Positions 21,106-29,430 of a stretch of DNA of 64,000 nt are shown here, piece by piece. The position numbers and the translations under genes were made by a program. The stretch covers positions 1,426,001-1,490,000 of the forward strand of contig NC_020187.1 in NCBI RefSeq assembly GCF_000315915.1, given 5' to 3'. Origin of the DNA: Henningerozyma blattae CBS 6284 (taxonomy: Eukaryota; Ascomycota; Saccharomycetes; Saccharomycetales; Saccharomycetaceae). How positions within the stretch are numbered: position 1 is the first letter of the stretch; the number at the start of each line of letters is the position of its first letter. The notes under the pieces are model-generated. The model did not search any database. It was not told where the DNA came from and saw only the letters and a list, made by a program, of their open reading frames with translations.

Positions 21106-22623
21106 ATGTCGACATATATTAGAGGACCTTTATGTGGTATTGATAATTGTCCCTCTAGATTATGGCGTATTTTAGCAGGTCATCGTACATGTCAATATGG
21201 GCATGTTATGGAAGGTGATTATGAATTTAATGATGACGAAGATGTTGGCTCTGGAAATGCAATAACACGTCGTTTAAATTTAACTACAAATGCAACAGGT
21301 AATTTTCAATCGAGTATATCTTTATCTCAGTCCCAATCAATATTAGCGAAAAGTCAGGATAAAAAAGTATATGGGTCCAAGGGTAGATTAATATTTGTCA
21401 AAAGTTTCCAATGGATATTAAAGAGGCAATCAGATTGGATTGTTAAAAAGACTAATAATCAACTGATTGATAGATTTGTTAAGAATTTATGGATGATGTA
21501 TTTGAAGAGTATTGATGGAAAAGATGAAGTTGGTTTAAGTTTGGTATCAAGTATAAGTATTCTTTTAATCGCCTGTACTCAACTACATATTTCTATATAT
21601 ACCAGTGATTTCCAAGAATGGATAACTAATGGAGATTTGTTATATTTTAAAGCCAATGAAAAGATACCAAGTCAATGGAGAGAAACAATGCCCAATTATT
21701 ATTTGAAAATATTAGAAGGTGGTAGTGTCCCTACTGAGAATCAAATACAAAATAATGTCTTACATCTTTTAGATAGATTAAATTTCGAAAAATATTGTGG
21801 TAAGTTACAATTATCTATGGAACCATTAATTTTTAAATTAATTCTTGAATTTACTCTTCCATGTGAATTTTTTTCATATGTATCTATTGCAATTAAAGAT
21901 AGGAACGATTTATTAGAATACGAAAATGTTGCCATTAAAAATAAAGTAATTTTGATTAAGCATCATCCAGAATTTCGAATTTTATGTTATTTCTATTTTA
22001 TTGTAACCAGCATGTTAAGTTATGATGAAGAAATTTATTCAACTAAATGGTTAAATCGATATTTGCAAATTCAAAAAGATAATGAAGAGCCTATCACAAT
22101 GAGGGCTATAAGGTTTGATAGAGATGTCTACGATTGGGATGCAAATGATACACAAGATTATTTAAAGTGGATAGAAACGAAATTTTTACCAATGCAAGGT
22201 ACCCCTGAAGAACGTAAAAATGGTGGTAAGATTAATATCGATCAAAGAATCGCCAAGAGAAAATTATACAAGATGATACCAATACCAGATACCTCATCAG
22301 AGACGTCTGCTATACCAGAGAATATTAATAAAGAAAACAATGATAAAATCGATGACGAAAATAATGAAATGAATTCTGACCGTAAGTATCCAACTAAGAA
22401 AAAGGGCAATCTAACATACATTGGAATCATCCAAGATCAATACTTAAAATTAAACTCAGATTTCCTAAATAATGATGAAATCGTCAGTAGTAATAAAAAT
22501 AGAGAGCAAATAATAGATGAAATTAAGCTATTATACATGGCAAGATTGCGGAATCAATTTGGAATTTCCAAAGCGGAATTTGAGAACGGTATTGCAGAAA
22601 TGGAACAAATGCTAAACGGCTAA
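21106..22623 (+). CDS. RRN7: Pol I core factor subunit Rrn7
   Basis: TFIIB-like subunit of the RNA polymerase I core factor (Rrn6-Rrn7-Rrn11), needed to recruit Pol I to the rDNA core promoter. The product is 505 residues (yeast 514). The N-terminal zinc ribbon is clear: C10, C15, C29, H33 in a block ending CQYGHVMEGDYEFN, the form known in Rrn7. A cyclin-fold region follows (KSFQWILKRQ, FVKNLWMMYLKS). The C-terminal third is charged and less conserved. Adjacent to RNR2, as in S. cerevisiae. Confidence 0.93.
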   Translation: MSTYIRGPLCGIDNCPSRLWRILAGHRTCQYGHVMEGDYEFNDDEDVGSGNAITRRLNLTTNATGNFQSSISLSQSQSILAKSQDKKVYGSKGRLIFVKSFQWILKRQSDWIVKKTNNQLIDRFVKNLWMMYLKSIDGKDEVGLSLVSSISILLIACTQLHISIYTSDFQEWITNGDLLYFKANEKIPSQWRETMPNYYLKILEGGSVPTENQIQNNVLHLLDRLNFEKYCGKLQLSMEPLIFKLILEFTLPCEFFSYVSIAIKDRNDLLEYENVAIKNKVILIKHHPEFRILCYFYFIVTSMLSYDEEIYSTKWLNRYLQIQKDNEEPITMRAIRFDRDVYDWDANDTQDYLKWIETKFLPMQGTPEERKNGGKINIDQRIAKRKLYKMIPIPDTSSETSAIPENINKENNDKIDDENNEMNSDRKYPTKKKGNLTYIGIIQDQYLKLNSDFLNNDEIVSSNKNREQIIDEIKLLYMARLRNQFGISKAEFENGIAEMEQMLNG

Positions 22624-23154
22624 GTTATTCACCACTCATCCTACAAGCCACTTTGATGAGCTACTTATAACCGTCTTGAAAACCCTGATGTTAAGCTACC
22701 TTTAATCTAAACATTCCACTACAATAATAACACTGAAGAACCTTCTATATTTTTTCACCCTCGTATAAGTCAGTGGAGTTTTTCGGATACTGCGGGAACG
22801 AGGTTCATAACCAGAAGCATCGCCTGAAAATGAAAAATTGTCTACAGTAATGAACAACAATGAGAATTGTTATTGTCAAGTGGATGCTTGTGGATAATGG
22901 ACCTACAGCCAGGCAATTAGTTACTAGAAGGCTGAAATCGTGAAGTCTCATGATTGTGCGAGAAGACTGAGAATTCGAGCTGTACGAGATGCGGAAGGAG
23001 ACACGAGAGTGGAGAACATAAAGATATAAAAAGAAGAAGTTTTCTGATTGTATTCTCGAATGGTGCATAACTAGCTTAATTGATTCTTTTTATTACCATT
23101 AGAGAACGTTAATTATAATCATTTACGCAAACACAAAAATAAATCGAATAAGAA
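22624..23154. other. ERG1 upstream region
   Basis: About 530 bp promoter region of ERG1, somewhat less AT-rich than neighbours near 22870-23010. Short open stretches here lack coding support. It carries one sterol response element. Confidence 0.5.
22761..22767 (+). promoter_or_regulatory. sterol response element (TCGTATA)
   Basis: TCGTATA is the 7-bp core bound by the zinc-cluster factors Upc2 and Ecm22 at ergosterol genes. It sits about 390 bp upstream of the ERG1 ATG. One copy only, so support is motif plus the right neighbour. Confidence 0.55.
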
Positions 23155-24633
23155 ATGACAGTTGATAATTTAACTACAGCTGATGAAAAGATCGTATACG
23201 ATGCCATTGTTATAGGTGCAGGTGTCATTGGACCCTGTGTTGCAACTGGGCTAGCCAGAAAGGGTAAGAAAGTTTTGATTATTGAAAAGGAATGGTCAAT
23301 GCCAGATCGTATTGTTGGTGAATTGATGCAACCTGGGGGGGTTAGAGCTTTGAGAAGTTTAGGGATGGTTCAAGCAATTAATAATATTGATGCCTATCCT
23401 GCCACAGGGTATACTGTTTTCTATAATGGTGAACATGTTGACATTCCATATCCTTATAAGGCTGATTTAAAGCCCATTGAAAAAATCTCTGGTCTTGTAA
23501 AAGGTGGTAATGATAAAGTTTTGAATGATTCGACTATTAAAATTAAAGATTTTGAAGATGATGAAAGAGAAAGAGGTGTTGCTTTTGTGCATGGGAAATT
23601 TTTGATGAACTTAAGAAATATTGTGGCACAAGAACCAAATGTGACTCGTGTTCAAGGTACTTGTATTGAAGTTTTAAAAGATAATAAGAATGAAGTAGTT
23701 GGTACAAAGGTTGATATTGAAGGTCGTGGGAAAATTGATTTCCATGCTCACTTAACTTTTGTTTGTGATGGTATCTTTTCTCGTTTCAGAAAGGAATTGA
23801 GTCCAACTCATGTTCCTACTGTTAATTCCTCTTTTGTAGGACTTGCACTATATCATGCAAATATGCCGGTTCAAAATCATGGTCATGTTATCTTAGGTAC
23901 AAATCATATGCCAATCATTGCTTACCAAATCAGTCCAGAAGAAACAAGAGTTCTTTGTGCTTACAATAGTGCTAAAGTTCCTAAGGACTTGAAATCTTGG
24001 TTGGCTAAAGATGTGCAACCTTATATGCCAAAATCCTTAGGCCCATCGTTTGATAAAGCATTAGAAAGTGGGAAATATAGAGCTATGCCAAATTCCTATT
24101 TGCCAGCTAAATCAAATGATGTCATTGGATTATGTGTTATCGGTGATGCCTTGAATATGAGACATCCGTTAACCGGTGGTGGTATGACTGTCGGTCTACA
24201 TGATGTAGCTCAGATGATTAAAAAGATTGGTGATTTGGATTTCGCTGATAGACCAACAGTTTTAGATGAATTATTAGATTTCCATTACGAAAAGAAAAAT
24301 TATGATGTTGTTATAAATGTCTTATCAATTGCATTATATTCTTTATTTGCTGCTGATAATCAATACTTGAGAGCCTTACAAAAAGGTTGTTTCCAATATT
24401 TCCAACGAGGTGGTGATTGTGTAAATACTCCAGTCCAATTTTTAGCTGGTGTTTTACCAAGTCCATTCAAATTAACGAAGGTTTTCTTTTCAGTAGCTTT
24501 ATATTCAATACTGATCAATTTTCAAGAAAAAGGTATTTCTGGCTTACCAATGGCTTTATTTGAAGCTATTATGATCTGGGTTACTGCAGTTAAAGTTTTT
24601 ACACCATTCTTATTTAAAGAATTATCCAGTTAA
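23155..24633 (+). CDS. ERG1: squalene epoxidase
   Basis: Squalene monooxygenase, an FAD enzyme of ER and lipid droplets that makes 2,3-oxidosqualene in ergosterol synthesis and is the terbinafine target. The product is 492 residues (yeast 496). The FAD dinucleotide fold is at residues 18-46 (GAGVIG at 21-26, ending IIEKEW). The second FAD block reads VIGDALNMRHPLTGGGMTVG at about 322-341, and two hydrophobic C-terminal segments are the membrane anchor. CBP4 follows on the same strand, whereas in S. cerevisiae CBP4 and ERG1 diverge, so this pair has been rearranged. Confidence 0.98.
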   Translation: MTVDNLTTADEKIVYDAIVIGAGVIGPCVATGLARKGKKVLIIEKEWSMPDRIVGELMQPGGVRALRSLGMVQAINNIDAYPATGYTVFYNGEHVDIPYPYKADLKPIEKISGLVKGGNDKVLNDSTIKIKDFEDDERERGVAFVHGKFLMNLRNIVAQEPNVTRVQGTCIEVLKDNKNEVVGTKVDIEGRGKIDFHAHLTFVCDGIFSRFRKELSPTHVPTVNSSFVGLALYHANMPVQNHGHVILGTNHMPIIAYQISPEETRVLCAYNSAKVPKDLKSWLAKDVQPYMPKSLGPSFDKALESGKYRAMPNSYLPAKSNDVIGLCVIGDALNMRHPLTGGGMTVGLHDVAQMIKKIGDLDFADRPTVLDELLDFHYEKKNYDVVINVLSIALYSLFAADNQYLRALQKGCFQYFQRGGDCVNTPVQFLAGVLPSPFKLTKVFFSVALYSILINFQEKGISGLPMALFEAIMIWVTAVKVFTPFLFKELSS

Positions 24634-24964
24634 AATAAATCAATTTCTATTAATGAATTATTAAAGACTTATCACGTATGAATATTTGTATTAGCAAGTC
24701 TATAACGTATGTAGATATATAATCGTTACCTTATGTACACTAATCTATTTATTTCAATGGATCCCATTATTTCATATTACATATTCATTTTGTTTGTGAA
24801 GGATTTAATGGCATTTTTGAGAATTCCTGGAATTCTTAAAACTACCACCACCCGGTCTTTAAATTTTGAATTTAAGCGAAAATGATAAAAACAGTCATCC
24901 CTAAAATACTAAATGCTAAAACAAGGTAATGACATAAAAAGAAAAACCTCTACTTCAAATAATC
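24634..24964. other. ERG1/CBP4 intergenic
   Basis: AT-rich 330 bp between two + strand genes; no extra element seen. Confidence 0.5.
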
Positions 24965-25390
24965 ATGCAAAGATCTGTTTTAATGCGTTGGATGAAAGTG
25001 TATGCTTATGGTGGTGCAGTAATTGCTACAGGTGTTCTATTATTTAAATATACCACACCAACTGACCAGCAGTTGCTTGATAGTTTTTCTCCAGAAAATA
25101 GAGCTTTATATGAAAAGAACAAGAAGCTAAGACATTTGGAACAACAAGAACTAATTGATATGGCAAGAACTTCTACACAGAGAAATGACCCAATATGGAA
25201 AACAGGTGCAATTCCATCTCCATTAGAAAGAAATAGGAATGAACCTTTAAACAACGATGTCTTCAATATCCAAGCTCGTCTTGAGACTGAAAACCAACAA
25301 AAAATTATAAAAAATGCTAAAGATGAATTACAACAAATTAGAAAACTCGAAGAACAAAAAAATAATAACAGCTGGTGGAAATTCTGGTAA
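24965..25390 (+). CDS. CBP4: cytochrome bc1 assembly factor Cbp4
   Basis: Inner-membrane protein that, with Cbp3-Cbp6, stabilises newly made cytochrome b during complex III assembly. The product is 141 residues (yeast 170). One membrane segment lies at about 12-29 (VYAYGGAVIATGVLLFKYTT). Conserved blocks follow (DQQLLDSFSPENRALYEKNKK), then a charged coiled-coil-like tail ending SWWKFW. The shorter length reflects a shorter C-terminal helix. It ends only 22 bp before the convergent tRNA-Gly gene. Confidence 0.93.
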   Translation: MQRSVLMRWMKVYAYGGAVIATGVLLFKYTTPTDQQLLDSFSPENRALYEKNKKLRHLEQQELIDMARTSTQRNDPIWKTGAIPSPLERNRNEPLNNDVFNIQARLETENQQKIIKNAKDELQQIRKLEEQKNNNSWWKFW

Positions 25391-25411
25391 ATGGTAAAAA
25401 AATTATAAATA

Positions 25412-25482
25412 TGCGCAAGCCCGGAATCGAACCGGGGGCCCAACGATGGCAACGTTGGATTTTACCACTAAACCACTTGCGC
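25412..25482 (-). tRNA. tRNA-Gly(GCC)
   Basis: Minus-strand sequence opens GCGCAAGTGGTTTAGTGG and closes CTTGCGC plus discriminator A. The acceptor stem GCGCAAG/CTTGCGC is perfect. The anticodon loop is TTGCCAT, anticodon GCC, and the T arm is CCGGTTCGATTCCGG. Length 71 nt without intron. Confidence 0.97.
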
Positions 25483-25966
25483 GGACTTATTTCTTGATCT
25501 GGAAAATATCCCGTACTTTATCAAGGTTTTTACTGTTTTATTTTATTAGAGATATTGTTTACTTCTTATGCAGATGTTTTTTTATTCTAATACTAATAAT
25601 TGTAATACTTAATTTAATTTAATGTATTTTAGTAATGTCAATTGCAAGATTGGTTTTAAACGTTTAAGATATTAACTAAACTTTACACGTTTTATATTCC
25701 TAAGTCAATTGACATATTGTATATACTTTACTTATTTATTTCAACATGTTATCATTTACTATACTAACAAGTTTAATATTATATTTATTTCATTTATGAG
25801 CTCTCCTTTTATGGCATATTAGATAGATATAAGAGGAAAGATACACGCAATGAACTAACAATTTCCAGTCTAAAAATAAATTTCAAGATACTATTTGGAG
25901 AATAAAGTATTTTAAATTCTGGATTAATCTGATGATATTGAAGTTATATGCAAATTTATAAAATTA
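25483..25966. other. tRNA-Gly upstream flank
   Basis: About 480 bp of AT-rich sequence on the upstream side of the tRNA-Gly gene, before the LTR insertion. No recognisable ORF. Confidence 0.5.
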
Positions 25967-25971
25967 ATATT

Positions 25972-26425
25972 TGTCAGAGCTGTGGCGTTATGTGTCATAA
26001 GTCGTGGGTTTGTGTTAACAGCTAATAAAGTATGAATTTAGTCGTAATTGTGGCTTTATACAACAAATAATAACAACTTAATATAATAAATAATCCAACA
26101 TGCATTGAGCATACGTGGTCTTACTACTAAAAATACCCAAGTAGTGATATTAAGAAGGTATTAGGATGTGATAGGTTCTATTTTAATATCAGACCATCAA
26201 TTCGTTGATGGTGGATCTGTCCATTTTTTGGACTGTAAATTACCACGAAAATATCTCAAAAGTTTATAACTGTTCATTGTATATCCTGTATATATTATAT
26301 ATTCCCTTTCGAAAGAAGCACGGAGATTTTTTATAATAAATAATATAATAATTATTCAAACAGATTACTTAACTAAGAATTAAACTATGAGCAACAATTA
26401 TTTGGAACAGTTCGGCCGCTGGTTA
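25972..26425 (-). mobile_element. solo LTR, 450-bp family, copy A
   Basis: A 454-bp element flanked by perfect ATATT target duplications (25967-25971 and 26426-26430). Ends are TGTCAGAGC on the left and CTGGTTA on the right; the second copy at 50540-50991 shows the intact terminal TG (TGACCAG), so one terminal base has mutated here. Over most of its length it is nearly identical to the reverse complement of the 50.5-kb copy, hence a recent element. It carries a perfect 8-bp stem (ACCATCAA/TTGATGGT) at 26193-26212. It lies about 490 bp upstream of tRNA-Gly, a common Ty1-type insertion window. Strand given relative to the 50.5-kb copy. Confidence 0.9.
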
Positions 26426-26462
26426 ATATTTGTTGAACGTAGGCAGTATTTTGAATATTCCT

Positions 26463-26663
26463 AACATATCCTAATACCTTCTTAATATCACTACTTGGGT
26501 ATTTTTAGTAGTAAGACCACGTATGCTTAATGCATGTTGGATTATTTATTATATTAAGTTGTTATTATTTGTTGTATAAAGCCACAATTACGACTAAATT
26601 CATACTTTATTAGCTGTTAACACAAACCCACGACTTATGACACATAATGCCACAGCTCTGACA
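26463..26663 (+). mobile_element. partial LTR, 450-bp family, copy B
   Basis: About 200 bp matching the right-hand half of the 50.5-kb LTR, ending CTCTGACA at 26663. It runs opposite to copy A, so the locus forms an inverted repeat: arm 25972 to about 26172 against 26463-26663. The left half is not recognisable, probably truncated or decayed. Confidence 0.85.
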
Positions 26664-29430
26664 ATAATATACTACCGAAGACAAAATTATTACCACATGT
26701 TTTCAAGTCTTAGTATTATTAATTTTCTCGAAAGTAATCTGTTGAAAATGAATGTTAATAGATATAATAGGTCTTTATGCGTAAACAAGTAATAATTACT
26801 AGTTTAGGAATCATAGAAGAGTATGATGTACAAATAATAATACTAATAAAATCCCAATTAGGTAATTCATGTGTCATAAGATTAACTATTGAAGTAAATG
26901 ATGTGTCATAATATTATATATCTAATTATAATTATCCTGATACACTAAACAGGTAAGCTAAGTAAAAATATTTTCATTAGGTATAGAACATGAATTGGCT
27001 CTTCTCGTCCAAAATTGAAACGTATAAATAGCCTGCATAAATTCGTTTATAAGTTTGTATTTATTATATTTATTTTTATATAATTTATTCCTACTCAGAA
27101 GGGTAGGAGGTTTCTATAATATAATTTTACTATTAACAACAGAATTATTCTCTAAATAATGTCGGACTCTAACATTAATACAACTTATACTTCCGATAAA
27201 AATCTACTTATTTTATCTTAAATACTTGCTTACCATAATAAAATTGAGTTACTTTTTTCTATAATAATAGGTAAAAGCTTTTTTTTCCTAATAAGCTTTC
27301 GAGAAATATTAAGAAATGGATACTAATGATCTGGTATAAAACTAATCACAAGTACAATCTTCAGGAGATTTTTCCCTTTTAAATATTTTTTCTATTTCTA
27401 TTGTAGAAAAAAATAAGGTAGGATAGTTTTTTTTTCTATTCTATAATATAATAATAACAAAATACAAATATCTTTAGGCAACAGTTATAAACTAAAGTGA
27501 GTTATGAAGATGAAATGACAAATTCATATCTGTAAAGTGCATATTTTTGGGAATAACCAACCTTCAAGTATTACCAAGAAAGTTATGATATTATTATTAA
27601 ACAAAGTAACTATATTATTCACTACTAAATATGAACTAAATAATGGAATTTTTTAAAAAAAAACTAAATTTTTAAAGAAAAAAAATTGTATTTGATACAA
27701 AATTATAAAACTCCAGATCATTAATACAAAAAATAATTTCGTAATTATCAATATGGAAATATATAATTTGTAGTTAAAAAAACACTACTATCTCATTTTC
27801 TTGTCAAAAATCAAAATGATAGTAATAAGAAAGAAATAATAATATCAATAATAATATATCATCGTTTAATCATTCAAGTCGTATTGGAGTATTTCTGAGA
27901 TTTGGTCATGTAAAATTGGAATAGGTAATAAAATAAATAAACCATTTAATTTTAGATAATAGAACAAGCCATATTCTATTGAAAAATCTTAAATATTTTA
28001 ACACTGAAGGAGTAGTATTTGAAGAATCAAAATTTAATCAATTAAAGACTAAAAAAAATTCAGAGGTAATTTTTTTAATTTAAAACAAAAATCGGACTAG
28101 TAATTATTACTAAAGACTCATTATTTGGTCGAAATTATTATCTTTTCAAAAGCTAATAAAATTTGAAGTTAAGGAAACATTTTTTCTAAAAAAAGGGAAA
28201 AGTGAAGGTATAACAAACATATATACCATTGAGTAGAACTAATTAAAGAAATATTACTATATCGTCTTGTTCAATAACAATGAGTAAATGAATGAATAAA
28301 AAATTAAATGAGAGAATAAATAGTTGAGTGAGCGAATAAAAGCCCAAACTGCGTTTATTTCTACATTAAGATTAGGAAACATGATTTATCTAAAACTATT
28401 TTGGCGCCACAGTAACAATGTTCATTATTACAAATAGTTTATAGAAATACCAATCACATGCTTAATCTATAATGGAATACAATTATATTTGGGCTTTGTG
28501 GATATTAAATAAATAAAAGTCTAACAAAAAACTCAATAGGCTAAGAAGATCCTTTGAGCTTTGGAAAAGCTAAAATACATCTACTTTATATATCTACGAG
28601 AAATTTTAGTGCAGAGTATCCTAGACCTTCTTGTCCTTTGTATACCTCTCAAATTTTATCTTAAAAGTATGTTAATAAGGATACTTTTTTTGGAACCTTA
28701 ATTTATTCAGTCTTGTTATATATATAGGTGATAATAGTTTTTCTAGAAAAATCCATGGTAATACTTTACAATAACTCAAAAAAATGTTGTTATTATCATT
28801 TGAACTCAAACTTATAGTAAATAATGAGAATACGATAGAAAGATGGAAACACTCTAAACTATTTTCTGGAAAGTTAGTTAAAATGCTGATCAGCAGTTAT
28901 CTGAACAATCATAATTGCTAGCAAAAAATCGCCTAATACCTCTTTAAAGAGCGAAATATTCTTCATACTTCTTTTTATTCTAAAATACACCTCAATTTAT
29001 AATGAGATGAACTATCTTCAAAGGGGAGCCATTGATGATGCGAAATTGAAAGTTTATCGCTCACTATCAAATAGGCTAGACTACTACTAACATTAGTTCC
29101 TCACGTTTTGTTTATATATATTTTCAGTTTTTACCGTTGATTGCATTAATTTTCAATTAATACAAATATTTTTTTGAAAAGTTTAATTCTACAAATTTTT
29201 TTTAAAATTAAAAAAATTCCTAAAGCTACAATTTTTCCTTATTACCAAAACTGGTTGCCATAACAAATCTACTTAAACGAAACATCAATTTTGAACCCAA
29301 ATCGGATTCCGAAAAATCTAGGAAATTAATATTGAATAACATATGCTATATATGATGCTAATTAGCGATGTAAATGAAATTGAGCCTCTATAAAGATGTT
29401 GAGACGTAGAAAGAGAGACTAGAACTAAGT
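26664..29430. other. retrotransposon relic zone upstream of RCY1
   Basis: About 2.8 kb of AT-rich sequence without an intact gene. It holds a candidate old LTR (26740-27141), a short gag-start-like ORF (27159-27221), and a 48-codon open stretch at 27937-28083. The latter contains a D-N-R-T-S-H string reminiscent of a copia-type protease active site with the Gly lost. Stops interrupt all longer frames. I read it as decayed element sequence, with the RCY1 promoter at the right end. Confidence 0.4.
26740..27141 (+). mobile_element. candidate degraded sigma-like LTR
   Basis: Starts TGTTGAAAATG and ends ATTAACAACA, about 402 bp, close to the 416-422 bp of the LTRs at 17.5 kb. It shares the string CGTATAAATAG (27021) and a TTTATAAGTTTG-like stretch with them. 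Flanks (TAATC and GAATT) are not a matching duplication, so ends are tentative. An ATG with 20 codons follows at 27159. Confidence 0.4.
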
